A stretch of 64,000 bases of DNA from NCBI RefSeq assembly GCF_019209835.1, contig NZ_JAHUTS010000001.1, positions 248,001 through 312,000 on the forward strand, in the 5' to 3' direction. Shown here one piece after another: positions 16,735-25,235 of this stretch; the first letter of the stretch is position 1; the number at the start of each line of letters is the position of its first letter. A program made the translations under genes and the position numbers. The notes under the pieces were generated by a model. It was not told the origin of the DNA. It worked only from the letters and a program-made list of their open reading frames with translations, and did not search any database. Source of the DNA: Enterovibrio paralichthyis (GTDB lineage Bacteria; Pseudomonadota; Gammaproteobacteria; Enterobacterales; Vibrionaceae).

Positions 16735-17076
16735 ATGGAAAACCTGTCCGAACTAAAATGTGAAGCTTGTCAGGCCGGCGCGCCGAGGGTGCAGGCAGAA
16801 GAAGCTGCAGAGCTGCTGAAAACGTTGCCTGAATGGCAACTCCTGAATGTGGACGGCATAGATCAGCTGCAACGGGTATTTACGTTTCGTAACTTTAGAC
16901 TGGCGTGGGAGTTTGCAGACGAAGTGGCGGCGCTAGCAGAAGAGGAAGGGCATCACCCGGCGATTCTGTTGGAGTGGGGGCGCTGCACGGTGACGTGGTG
17001 GACACACAAAATTAAAGGGCTGCATATGAACGATTTTATCTGTGCGGCCAAAACGGATGCGCTGCACCAAGACTGA
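16735..17076 (+). CDS. phhB: 4a-hydroxytetrahydrobiopterin dehydratase
   Basis: Dehydrates the 4a-carbinolamine formed by PhhA so that the pterin can be reduced again. The 113-residue protein has the family core 'EEEGHHPAILLEWGRCTVTWWTH' with the conserved His-His and Trp residues, followed by 'KGLHMNDF'. The start is ATG at 16735, where GGGAGAG lies six bases upstream; a longer reading frame extends back into phhA but has no ribosome-binding support. Operon with phhA and shared terminator at 17111-17145. Confidence 0.95.
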   Translation: MENLSELKCEACQAGAPRVQAEEAAELLKTLPEWQLLNVDGIDQLQRVFTFRNFRLAWEFADEVAALAEEEGHHPAILLEWGRCTVTWWTHKIKGLHMNDFICAAKTDALHQD

Positions 17077-17110
17077 ACCGGTTACAACACTGAACAGGTC
17101 AGTTGTTATG

Positions 17111-17145
17111 ACGCGGGCTAGATGCTACACCTTAGCCCGCGTTTT
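17111..17145 (+). terminator. Terminator of phhAB
   Basis: Stem acgcgggcta (17111-17120) and tagcccgcgt (17133-17142), loop of 12, followed by TTTT. The stop codon of the convergent DUF4174 gene lies inside the left arm. Confidence 0.8.
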
Positions 17146-17561
17146 CTGATCTCGGCTTGGCGCATTGGCATATCGTCAATGATCTCCACCAGTTCATTGA
17201 TGTCGATGGTTTGGAACCATCGCGCCTTTTCGGTGCCATCTTTTCCAATCAACACCGCGATGTGTTCATCGCTGCCAATCCGGTACTTATTTTTCAGTTT
17301 CAACACATCTTTCGCAGAGAAAATCCCAGCGGAGTCTGAAAGCGTACCTGTGTCCAGGATCAGGGTGTAAAGATCCCTGTCTTCAATCTGGCAACGATGG
17401 ATAAGTACCTGACGCTTGAAATCTGCCACCTTTTCATCAAATCCCGGCGAAAAAAACATCAAAGTGCGGTGGGGCTCGATCACAGCATAGTGCGGGTAAG
17501 CAGCAACTGAACCTGTGAAAAGCAAACTGCTTAGGAACAGAAAAATGCGGATGCTGCGCAT
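17118..17561 (-). CDS. Secreted DUF4174 protein
   Basis: A 147-residue protein with a Sec signal peptide ending near 'GSVAA' (about residue 21). The mature domain reads 'RTLMFFSPGFDEKVADFKRQVL' then 'DRDLYTLIL' and 'EHIAVLIGKDGTEKARWFQTID', a thioredoxin-like layout without the CxxC pair, matching DUF4174 as I know it. The start is ATG at 17559-17561, supported by GGAGAG; a longer frame to 17663 would hide the signal peptide. It diverges from the urea operon and is convergent with phhAB. Function unknown. Confidence 0.8.
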   Translation of the reverse strand: MRSIRIFLFLSSLLFTGSVAAYPHYAVIEPHRTLMFFSPGFDEKVADFKRQVLIHRCQIEDRDLYTLILDTGTLSDSAGIFSAKDVLKLKNKYRIGSDEHIAVLIGKDGTEKARWFQTIDINELVEIIDDMPMRQAEIRKRGLRCSI

Positions 17562-17832
17562 AGTCACTCTCTCCAGTTTGAGACCGATAGACTGCATTAC
17601 GAAAGCGTAGCGTGGCTGGATTAATCTGTCGTTTTTATCGTATGACGCACCGTTATTGTGCAAATTACGACCTTTAGATAAGTGAATGCTAATTTAGCGC
17701 ATGATGTGCGGGCATGTGCACCACGCAATGACATTGTGTCTAATTTGATACACACCTATTTCCATGCTGACTATTCATATATTTCCTTTATTTACATAAA
17801 GTTGCGATATTTATGCGAGTGATAATTCAATA

Positions 17833-17849
17833 TTGGCAAACTCCTTGCT
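17833..17849 (+). promoter_or_regulatory. Sigma-54-type promoter of the urtABCDE-ure module
   Basis: ttggcaaactccttgct has the -24 GG and -12 GC dinucleotides with ten bases between them, matching TGGCAC-N5-TTGCW except for one base. The expected start site, about 12 bases on, leaves a short leader before AAGGAG and the urtA ATG. A TGCACCA sequence at 17717-17723 resembles an NtrC half-site at the usual enhancer distance. Nitrogen control is inferred from this arrangement. Confidence 0.72.
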
Positions 17850-17885
17850 CAAAGGCTCATCAGGTACTCATAAGGAGCTTTTGCA

Positions 17886-19175
17886 ATGAAAGGAAAGAAG
17901 GTTGCATTAAATTGGGTAAGCGCTGTTGCGTTGGCAGGACTGGCCTTTAACGCGGTAGCGGAAGAGGACACGATTAAAGTGGGTGTGCTTCATTCACTGT
18001 CCGGAACCATGGCCATCAGTGAAACCACGTTGAAAGACACGGTTTTGATGATGGTTGAGGAGCAAAACAAAAAAGGGGGTTTGCTCGGTAAAAAACTGGA
18101 AGCCGTGGTCGTTGACCCTGCTTCAAACTGGCCATTGTTTGCCGAAAAAGCCCGTGAGCTGATTGAAAAAGAGGACGTCGATGTCGTCTTTGGCTGCTGG
18201 ACATCTGTCAGCCGCAAATCTGTTCTTCCCGTGTTTGAAGAGCTGAATAGCCTTCTGTTCTATCCCGTGCAATATGAAGGTGAGGAATCGTCGAAAAACG
18301 TTTTCTACACCGGCGCTGCGCCAAACCAGCAGGCGATTCCTGCGGTGGATTATCTGAAAGACGAGCTGGGTGTGAAACGCTGGGTACTGGCGGGCACCGA
18401 TTACGTCTATCCACGCACCACTAACAAAATCCTCGAAGCCTACCTGCTTGATAACGGTGTCGCCAAAGAAGACATCATGATCAACTACACCCCATTTGGA
18501 CACTCAGATTGGCAGTCGATCGTTTCTGATATCAAAAAATTCGGTGCCCAGGGCAAGAAAACCGCGGTTGTCTCTACCATCAACGGCGATGCCAACGTGC
18601 CTTTCTATAAGGAACTGGCCGCACAGGGCGTGTCTGCAGAAGACATCCCAGTCGTGGCGTTCTCTGTGGGCGAGGAAGAACTCTCAGGCATGGATACATC
18701 ATCGCTGGTCGGCCATCTCGCAGCTTGGAACTACTTCATGAGCGTAGAGACGGATCCGAATGATGAGTTCGTAGAGAAATGGCATGCCTACATCAAAGAC
18801 GATGAGCGTGTGACCAATGACCCGATGGAAGCGACTTATCTCGGCTTCAACATGTGGGCGAAAGCGGTTGAAAAGGCGGGCACTACAGATTCTGACGCCG
18901 TTCAGGATGCCATTATCGGTGTGACTGTGCCTAACCTCACCGGCGGATACGCCACCATGATGCCAAACCATCACATTACCAAGCCTGTCCTTATCGGAGA
19001 GATCCAGGACGACGGCCAGTTTGTAACCGTATGGGAAACCCCAGACGTGGTTGCTGGTGATGCGTGGTCTGACTATCTATCCGGCTCGAAAGACTTGTTC
19101 GCAAGCTGGCTCAAGCCTATGTCTTGCGGCAGCTTCAATGTCACCACGGGTCAATGTAGCGGCGTCACAGAATAA
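17886..19175 (+). CDS. urtA: Urea ABC transporter substrate-binding protein
   Basis: Periplasmic urea-binding component of the high-affinity UrtABCDE importer, family of branched-chain amino acid binding proteins. A signal peptide ends at 'NAVAEE' (about residue 25). The mature start 'DTIKVGVLHSLSGTMAISE' and 'LFYPVQYEGEESSKNVFYTGAAPNQQAIPA' are strongly UrtA-specific. At 429 aa it is full length. AAGGAG precedes the ATG and a sigma-54-like promoter lies 40 bases upstream. Two hairpins separate it from urtB, which could set UrtA in excess over the membrane components. Confidence 0.96.
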   Translation: MKGKKVALNWVSAVALAGLAFNAVAEEDTIKVGVLHSLSGTMAISETTLKDTVLMMVEEQNKKGGLLGKKLEAVVVDPASNWPLFAEKARELIEKEDVDVVFGCWTSVSRKSVLPVFEELNSLLFYPVQYEGEESSKNVFYTGAAPNQQAIPAVDYLKDELGVKRWVLAGTDYVYPRTTNKILEAYLLDNGVAKEDIMINYTPFGHSDWQSIVSDIKKFGAQGKKTAVVSTINGDANVPFYKELAAQGVSAEDIPVVAFSVGEEELSGMDTSSLVGHLAAWNYFMSVETDPNDEFVEKWHAYIKDDERVTNDPMEATYLGFNMWAKAVEKAGTTDSDAVQDAIIGVTVPNLTGGYATMMPNHHITKPVLIGEIQDDGQFVTVWETPDVVAGDAWSDYLSGSKDLFASWLKPMSCGSFNVTTGQCSGVTE

Positions 19176-19191
19176 TCACACTAAGACGTTC

Positions 19192-19215
19192 ATGCGGGCG
19201 GCTACCCGTCCGCAT
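19192..19215 (+). terminator. Hairpin 1 in the urtA-urtB gap
   Basis: atgcgggcgg (19192-19201) pairs with the sequence ending at 19215 (ten pairs, one G-U). There is no immediate T tract. It may protect the urtA 3' end from exonucleases. Confidence 0.5.
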
Positions 19216-19233
19216 TGCTTACGATTTCTGTTT

Positions 19234-19284
19234 ACCTGCCAGCGGACCTTATCTCCTTGTTCTAGCGCGTTGGCAGGTCTTTTT
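19234..19284 (+). terminator. Hairpin 2 in the urtA-urtB gap, attenuator-like
   Basis: acctgccagcg (19234-19244) pairs with cgttggcaggt (19268-19278), including one G-U, followed by cttttt (19279-19284). A partial terminator here would reduce urtBCDE and urease expression relative to urtA. Confidence 0.6.
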
Positions 19285-19298
19285 CGAAGGATCGAAAC

Positions 19299-20981
19299 AT
19301 GCAACGTTCGACAGCTATAGCGCGTCTTCCTTTCCAAATAGGAAAGACGTGGCAGCTAGTAAAATGGTTAGGTGTGCTTTTCCTGACACTGCTTTCACTG
19401 AGCAGTTACAGTGAAGAAGTTACGCCGGATTCAATTTCATCGCTGTTAACCAGCAAGTCATTTGATGACAAAGCCAAAGCGGTGGATTTGCTGGCAGCCT
19501 CTGAACTGCCTCAAAAAATGCAGGTGCTTGAAGATCTGCTCAACGGGCAGGTGGTCTACGACAAAAAGGACGAAACGGTCTGGCTTGTGGCGGAAAAACC
19601 GCTAAATAAAGGGAGTGTTCTCTCCGCACTTAACGGTGATGAAAGCATCACTGTTGAGAAGAAACGTCAATACCGAACCGTCACCATCAACAACCATATC
19701 CGTGGGTTGATTAAAACAGCCCTGGCGACAAGTGCCCTTGGCAGCAAAGATAAATCGACAAAACGTGCAGCAGCCAAAAGGTTGATTGGCGACGTGGATG
19801 CCGACTTGTCATCTGTGCTTATCGAAAGACAAAATGCCGAGAGTGACAGTGTCACTAAGTCTTATCTTGCTGCTGCACTTGCGGTGTACACGTTGGGTGA
19901 AAGTGGTGCAGGGGAAAGCGAAAAGCTTGCTGCCGTTGACACACTTCAAGACTCAGGTTTGCCTGAAGCGTACGACGCACTGCTCTCTGCCAGCCGTCTT
20001 GAAAGCGCAACCGAAAGCGGGTTGGCTTCGCCTTTAGGCATTGCGCTGACAGAAGCTATTAACGATTTCCAGCAAAAGCAGCGGGTCGTGAACGCGGCGC
20101 AAACCCTATACTTTGGCCTGAGTCTTGGCTCTGTTCTGGTGCTGGCCGGGATTGGTCTTGCTATTACCTTCGGGGTGATGGGCGTGATCAACATGGCACA
20201 CGGAGAGCTGATCATGCTGGGTGCCTACACAACCTACGTTATCCAGCAACTGCTGCCCCAATACACAGGGGTTGCCTTGATCGTATCTATTCCTTGTGCG
20301 TTTTTGGTTGCCGGTGCTGTTGGGATTGTTATCGAGCGGACAGTGATCCGCCACCTCTACGGCAGGCCGCTGGAGACACTGCTGGCGACCTTTGGTATCA
20401 GCCTCATTTTACAGCAGGCAGTCCGCAGTATTTTCTCCCCCCTTAACCGCTCAGTCAGCACGCCGGACTTTATGAGCGGCATGATTGAAATTTCCCCTAT
20501 GTTGCAACTGACGGCGAGCCGCATGTACATCATCGTGTTCTGTCTGGCGGTCTTTTTCGCATTGCTTTATGTGCTCAAACGTACGCCATTGGGACTTCAG
20601 GTTCGTGCGGTATCCCAAAACCGTGCAATGGCGCGTGCCATGGGCGTGCGTTCTGAATGGGTAGATATGGCGACCTTCGGGCTGGGCTCTGGTATTGCCG
20701 GAGTGGCGGGTGTTGCGCTGTCGCAATTAACCAATGTCGGCCCGAACATGGGACAGGCTTACATTATTGATTCATTTATGGTGGTGGTCTTCGGCGGCGT
20801 TGGAAACCTCTGGGGCACACTGGCGGCAGGCCTCAGTCTTGGCGTGCTGAACAAGGTGCTTGAACCCTGGGCGGGGGCTGTGCTGGCAAAAATTCTGGTG
20901 CTGGTGTTCATCATCCTCTTTATCCAGAAACGGCCAAAGGGTCTGTTCCCGCAACGTGGCCGCATGGCAGAGGAGGGCTAA
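19299..20981 (+). CDS. urtB: Urea ABC transporter permease UrtB
   Basis: Inner-membrane permease of the LivH family. The 560-residue protein has an N-terminal signal-like segment and about 250 residues of soluble helical sequence ('SKSFDDKAKAVDLLAASELPQKMQVLEDLL'-type repeats, quoted in part), followed by the membrane domain starting near 'YFGLSLGSVLVLAGIGL' and containing 'GVINMAHGELIMLGAY', a LivH/UrtB signature. The periplasmic N-terminal extension is known in many UrtB proteins. The start at 19299 has AGGA upstream. It is the first membrane gene of urtBCDE. Confidence 0.95.
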   Translation: MQRSTAIARLPFQIGKTWQLVKWLGVLFLTLLSLSSYSEEVTPDSISSLLTSKSFDDKAKAVDLLAASELPQKMQVLEDLLNGQVVYDKKDETVWLVAEKPLNKGSVLSALNGDESITVEKKRQYRTVTINNHIRGLIKTALATSALGSKDKSTKRAAAKRLIGDVDADLSSVLIERQNAESDSVTKSYLAAALAVYTLGESGAGESEKLAAVDTLQDSGLPEAYDALLSASRLESATESGLASPLGIALTEAINDFQQKQRVVNAAQTLYFGLSLGSVLVLAGIGLAITFGVMGVINMAHGELIMLGAYTTYVIQQLLPQYTGVALIVSIPCAFLVAGAVGIVIERTVIRHLYGRPLETLLATFGISLILQQAVRSIFSPLNRSVSTPDFMSGMIEISPMLQLTASRMYIIVFCLAVFFALLYVLKRTPLGLQVRAVSQNRAMARAMGVRSEWVDMATFGLGSGIAGVAGVALSQLTNVGPNMGQAYIIDSFMVVVFGGVGNLWGTLAAGLSLGVLNKVLEPWAGAVLAKILVLVFIILFIQKRPKGLFPQRGRMAEEG

Positions 20982-20984
20982 ACG

Positions 20985-22064
20985 ATGAACCGTACTTTCT
21001 TTGACCGTCCGACGGTTTGGATGATGGTGGTGTTGGCGGCACTGGCTGTTCTGGTTCCTATGATGAACCTTTTGGTTCCGGAAACCAGCCCTTTGCACCT
21101 TGAAACCTACACAGTATCACTGCTCGGCAAATACCTCTGTTACGCCATTCTGGCATTGTCCGTGGATTTGATTTGGGGCTATCTCGGCATTCTGAGTCTG
21201 GGTCATGGCGCGTTTTTCGCTTTGGGTGGATACGCCATGGGCATGTACCTGATGCGCCAGATTGGTGACCGCGGTGTTTACGGTAACCCCGAGCTGCCAG
21301 ATTTTATGGTTTTCCTCAACTGGACTGAACTGCCGTGGTTCTGGTCTGGGTTTGACCAGTTCTGGTTTGCCTGCCTGATGGCGGTTGTTATCCCTGGTTT
21401 GTTGGCCTTTGTCTTTGGCTGGCTAGCATTCCGGTCACGGGTTTCCGGCGTCTACTTTTCCATCATGACTCAGGCGATGACGTTCGCCCTGATGCTGGCG
21501 TTTTTCCGCAATGAAATGGGGTTTGGCGGAAACAACGGTCTGACCGACTTTAAAGACTTGCTCGGCTTCAGTCTGCAAAGCGATGGCGTCCGCATGGGGC
21601 TTTTTGTCGCCACCGTTGTGGCGTTGATGCTTGCGTATCTGCTCTGTCGCAGCGTGGTCGCCAGCCGTTTGGGCGCCGTGTCAGTGGCGGTGCGCGATGC
21701 TGAGTCACGTACCCGTTTCGTCGGCTACAAAGTTGAACACGTCAAACTGGCGTTGTTTGTGTTGTCTGCGGTTATCGCCGGTATCGCCGGGGCACTGTAT
21801 GTGCCGCAGGTTGGCATTATTAACCCGGGAGAATTTTCTCCGCTCAACTCGATTGAAGTGGTGGTCTGGGTGGCATTGGGTGGCCGCGCGACCCTGTTCG
21901 GCGCAGTCATCGGTGCGCTTTTGGTCAACTATGCCAAGAGCTGGTTCACCGTGGAATTTCCGGAAGTCTGGCTGTTTGCGCTGGGCGCACTGTTTGTACT
22001 CGCCACTGTGTATTTACCAAAAGGGGTGAGTGGATTGCTTCGTAAGCAGGAGGCGACGGCATGA
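20985..22064 (+). CDS. urtC: Urea ABC transporter permease UrtC
   Basis: Second inner-membrane permease, LivM family, 359 aa with about eight to ten hydrophobic segments. The signature 'YLGILSLGHGAFFALGGYAMG' and 'GFGGNNGLTDF' are typical of UrtC. The start follows the urtB stop by three bases, and the stop overlaps the urtD start (ATGA), so translation is probably coupled. Confidence 0.95.
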   Translation: MNRTFFDRPTVWMMVVLAALAVLVPMMNLLVPETSPLHLETYTVSLLGKYLCYAILALSVDLIWGYLGILSLGHGAFFALGGYAMGMYLMRQIGDRGVYGNPELPDFMVFLNWTELPWFWSGFDQFWFACLMAVVIPGLLAFVFGWLAFRSRVSGVYFSIMTQAMTFALMLAFFRNEMGFGGNNGLTDFKDLLGFSLQSDGVRMGLFVATVVALMLAYLLCRSVVASRLGAVSVAVRDAESRTRFVGYKVEHVKLALFVLSAVIAGIAGALYVPQVGIINPGEFSPLNSIEVVVWVALGGRATLFGAVIGALLVNYAKSWFTVEFPEVWLFALGALFVLATVYLPKGVSGLLRKQEATA

Positions 22065-22954
22065 CTACCAATACGTTAGATCAGGGGCTGGCAAAAATGC
22101 AGCCAAAAGAGACAACAAAAGGCGGTAAAGCCGCAGAGATCCTCAATGATTTTACTCGCCGCGACCAGGTATTCAGTTTCCTGACGCCGCCTTATAACCC
22201 AAAGGTTGATGTAAAGAATGGGATGTTGCTTTACGTGGAAGGCGTGACGGTGTCGTTCGACGGGTTCAAGGCGATAAACGATCTGAACCTTTACATCAAA
22301 GAGGGCGAGCTTCGCTGCATCATCGGCCCTAACGGCGCGGGGAAAACCACCATGATGGACATCATCACCGGTAAAACGCGGCCAGACCAAGGCGAAGTAT
22401 GGCTTGGACAGCAACTTAACTTGCTCAAGATGGAAGAGGCTGATATTGCCAATGCGGGTATCGGCAGAAAGTTCCAGAAACCGACGGTGTTTGAGGCGCT
22501 GACGGTTTGGCAAAACCTGGAACTTGCGATGGCGGGGAACAAAAGTGTCTGGCAGATATTCCGCGCCGTGTTGTCGTCAGAGCAGAAATGCGACATCGAA
22601 AAAGTGCTTGAACTTATAGGCTTAGAAGCACAGATAAATATGCTGGCGGGCAAGCTTTCACACGGTCAGAAGCAATGGCTGGAAATTGGCATGCTATTGA
22701 TGCAAAAGCCGAAACTCCTGCTGGTGGATGAGCCCGTTGCGGGCATGACCCACCAGGAAATGGACAGGACATCGGAGCTTTTACTTTCACTGACCGGTGA
22801 CCACTCCATTGTGTTGGTTGAGCACGATATGGACTTCGTGCGCAGTATTGCGTCCACAGTGACTGTGCTGCATCAGGGACATGTGCTGGCTGAAGGCAGC
22901 ATGAAAGAAATTCAGGACGATGCGCGGGTGCGCGAAGTCTATTTAGGACAATAG
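22061..22954 (+). CDS. urtD: Urea ABC transporter ATP-binding protein UrtD
   Basis: Cytosolic ABC ATPase of the LivG type, 297 aa. Walker A 'GPNGAGKTT', signature-like 'LSHGQKQWLEIG' and Walker B 'LLLVDEPVAGM' are present, with the H-loop 'IVLVEHDMDFV'. About 50 residues precede the ABC domain, somewhat longer than LivG, but AGGAGG just before ATG 22061 supports this start. It overlaps urtC by four bases and is followed by urtE eight bases on. Confidence 0.95.
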   Translation: MTTNTLDQGLAKMQPKETTKGGKAAEILNDFTRRDQVFSFLTPPYNPKVDVKNGMLLYVEGVTVSFDGFKAINDLNLYIKEGELRCIIGPNGAGKTTMMDIITGKTRPDQGEVWLGQQLNLLKMEEADIANAGIGRKFQKPTVFEALTVWQNLELAMAGNKSVWQIFRAVLSSEQKCDIEKVLELIGLEAQINMLAGKLSHGQKQWLEIGMLLMQKPKLLLVDEPVAGMTHQEMDRTSELLLSLTGDHSIVLVEHDMDFVRSIASTVTVLHQGHVLAEGSMKEIQDDARVREVYLGQ

Positions 22955-22962
22955 GAGCGGCC

Positions 22963-23658
22963 ATGCTGAGTGTAAACGGATTAAACCAGCGCTATGGCGA
23001 GAGCCAGACCCTGTGGGATTTATCAATTGATGCCCCCAAAGGGCAATGCACCGTGGTGATGGGACGAAACGGCGTGGGAAAAACCACGCTGCTACAGAGC
23101 ATTATGGGACTGCTCAACATAGATGACGGGCAGATCCTGATGGATGGTCAGGATATTGCCAAGGCTCCGGCGGAAAAAAGGCCACGGGTGGGAATCGGTT
23201 ATGTGCCGCAAGGAAGGCAGATCTTTCCTCGCCTGACGGTGCAGGAGAACCTCGAAATTGGCTTACCTATCCGTCCAAAAAACGACAGGAAAATTCCGGA
23301 ACATATCTTTGAGATGTTCCCGGTACTGCACGAGATGCGACACAGGAATGGCGGTGACCTTTCCGGTGGTCAGCAGCAGCAACTCGCCATTGCCCGGGCT
23401 TTGGTGATTGACCCCAGCGTGCTGTTGCTTGATGAACCGACAGAAGGCATTCAGCCCAATATTGTTCAGGAGATAGGCGACATTATTTGTCAGTTGAACC
23501 GGGAGCTGGGACTGACGGTGATTCTGGTAGAACAGAAACTGCCGTTCGCGCGCAAAGTCGGCGACAGGTTTGTCCTGCTCGACCGTGGCAGGAATGTTGC
23601 CAGCGGGGAAATGGATGATCTCAGTGATGATCTCATCCGCCAGTATCTGACGGTATAA
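22963..23658 (+). CDS. urtE: Urea ABC transporter ATP-binding protein UrtE
   Basis: Second ABC ATPase of the urea importer, LivF type, 231 aa. Walker A 'GRNGVGKTTLLQ', signature 'LSGGQQQQLAIARAL' and Walker B 'VLLLDEPTEGIQPNI' are intact; 'GYVPQGRQIFPRLTVQENL' is a family hallmark. The urease operon starts nine bases after its stop with ureD, so importer and enzyme genes are in one transcription unit. Confidence 0.96.
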   Translation: MLSVNGLNQRYGESQTLWDLSIDAPKGQCTVVMGRNGVGKTTLLQSIMGLLNIDDGQILMDGQDIAKAPAEKRPRVGIGYVPQGRQIFPRLTVQENLEIGLPIRPKNDRKIPEHIFEMFPVLHEMRHRNGGDLSGGQQQQLAIARALVIDPSVLLLDEPTEGIQPNIVQEIGDIICQLNRELGLTVILVEQKLPFARKVGDRFVLLDRGRNVASGEMDDLSDDLIRQYLTV

Positions 23659-23667
23659 GGACACTGA

Positions 23668-24537
23668 ATGGCGCAAACCCTGTCTGATCTTACCCAAACT
23701 GAACCGCTTCCTGGCCATGGGCGCTGGGAGGCGGAGTTGTGCCTTGGATTTGCGGCTGGTGCGGGTAAAACGGTGCTAAAACACCGCAGCCACAAAGGCC
23801 CTTTGTCTGTACAAAGGGCGCTGTATCCTGAGGGGGCTATTTGTCACAGCTATCTGTTACATCCGCCAGGCGGTGTAGTGGGTGGTGACAGCCTGACGGT
23901 AAAAGCGCGTACTGAGGCGGGGGCTGTAGCGCTGGTTACCACACCTGGTGCAACCCGTTTTTATCGTTCAGATGGTCTGGTTGCTTCCTTGAGCCAACAA
24001 CTTGATGTTGCTGCAGACAGTCGCCTTGAGTGGATGCCGCTGGAAAATATTGCCTTTCCCAATGCCCATCTTGAAACCAAAACCATGGTTAATCTTTCCA
24101 CGGGTTCACAGTTTATTGGCTGGGACATCTGGATGCTTGGTCAGCCGGTGGCTGGGCAATCTTTTGGAGAGGGCTCGGTAGATGGGATGACACAAATCAG
24201 CATTGATAACCAGTTAATTTTGAGTGAGCGGTTTCGGGTGAACCCCAGATTCAGCGCGTATCGCGCGGCGACATTGCGGGAGTTCCCCGTTAGCGGAACC
24301 CTTTACGTTTATGGCGATGCACAAGCATTGGCATTGAAACTGGAAGCGTGGCGTGAGGCGCTGGCATCGCACCGTGATTTGGCCATTGGGCTGACAGTCA
24401 TTGACGGTTTGCTGGTGGTTCGGGGGCTTGCCAAGCGCACGGATGCCCTGTTCTCTGCTTTTACACACTGTTGGCAGCATACGCGTGAACACTGGACGGG
24501 CAAAACACCGGAAATACCGCGGATTTGGCGCACATAA
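23668..24537 (+). CDS. ureD: Urease accessory protein UreD
   Basis: Scaffold of the UreDFG maturation complex that delivers nickel to apo-urease. The 289-residue protein contains 'KGPLSVQRALYPEG', 'CHSYLLHPPGGVVGGD' and 'VTTPGATRFYRS', the conserved UreD blocks. Start ATG 23668 follows urtE closely. Placing ureD first and ureA-B-C next is the common gene order in gammaproteobacteria. Confidence 0.95.
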   Translation: MAQTLSDLTQTEPLPGHGRWEAELCLGFAAGAGKTVLKHRSHKGPLSVQRALYPEGAICHSYLLHPPGGVVGGDSLTVKARTEAGAVALVTTPGATRFYRSDGLVASLSQQLDVAADSRLEWMPLENIAFPNAHLETKTMVNLSTGSQFIGWDIWMLGQPVAGQSFGEGSVDGMTQISIDNQLILSERFRVNPRFSAYRAATLREFPVSGTLYVYGDAQALALKLEAWREALASHRDLAIGLTVIDGLLVVRGLAKRTDALFSAFTHCWQHTREHWTGKTPEIPRIWRT

Positions 24538-24573
24538 CGTTATACAAATCAACATGAGGCGAGGAGCCGAGAC

Positions 24574-24876
24574 ATGGAGTTAACACCCAGAGAGAAGGAC
24601 AAGCTAATGCTGTTCACCGCTGCGCTGCTGGCGGAGCGGCGGATGGCGAGGGGGTTGAAACTCAACTACCCAGAAGCCGTCGCCCTGATCAGTGCTGCCA
24701 TTATGGAAGGCGCTCGTGACGGGAAGACCGTGGCCGAGTTGATGGATTACGGGCGCACCATACTCACTGCAAATGATGTGATGGAGGGGGTTCCGGCGAT
24801 GATCCACGATGTGCAGGTAGAAGTGACCTTCCCCGATGGTACCAAACTGGTCACTGTTCACGACCCAATTGTGTAG
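24574..24876 (+). CDS. ureA: Urease subunit gamma
   Basis: Smallest structural subunit of the nickel urease trimer, 100 aa. It starts 'MELTPREKDKLMLFTAALLA' and contains 'LNYPEAVALISA' and 'EGVPAMIHDVQVE', almost invariant in UreA. A GCGAGGAGCC leader provides the ribosome-binding site. Length and motifs are normal. Confidence 0.97.
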   Translation: MELTPREKDKLMLFTAALLAERRMARGLKLNYPEAVALISAAIMEGARDGKTVAELMDYGRTILTANDVMEGVPAMIHDVQVEVTFPDGTKLVTVHDPIV

Positions 24877-24886
24877 GGAGGTTTGG

Positions 24887-25234
24887 ATGAAACAGTCTAC
24901 CCATTTTGGCTTCACACCCGGCGAACTTCGGGCAAAGGCAGGCGACATTGAGTTGAATGCCGGAAAGCAGACCGTGGTGGTGGATGTCGCCAATACCGGT
25001 GATCGTCCAGTGCAAATCGGATCCCACTACCATTTTTTCGAAGTCAATGATGCGCTGGTGTTCGACCGGAGCATGACTAAAGGATTCCGTCTCAACATTC
25101 CTTCCGGTACAGCAGTGCGTTTTGAGCCAGGGCAAAGCCGCATGGTTGAGCTGGTTGCCTATGGCGGCAGCCGCACTGTGTATGGCTTTCAGGGGCGGGT
25201 GATGGGCGCGTTAGACAGTGATAAGGACGACTGA
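24887..25234 (+). CDS. ureB: Urease subunit beta
   Basis: Beta structural subunit, 115 aa. Conserved blocks 'VANTGDRPVQIGSHYHFFEVN' (partly quoted) with the SHYHF motif and 'GTAVRFEPGQ' followed by 'VYGFQGRVMG' are present. The start is ATG 24887 with GGGAGG seven bases upstream; a longer frame back to 24836 overlaps ureA without ribosome-binding support. The last bases overlap nothing, and ureC follows after one base. Confidence 0.95.
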   Translation: MKQSTHFGFTPGELRAKAGDIELNAGKQTVVVDVANTGDRPVQIGSHYHFFEVNDALVFDRSMTKGFRLNIPSGTAVRFEPGQSRMVELVAYGGSRTVYGFQGRVMGALDSDKDD

Positions 25235-25235
25235 C

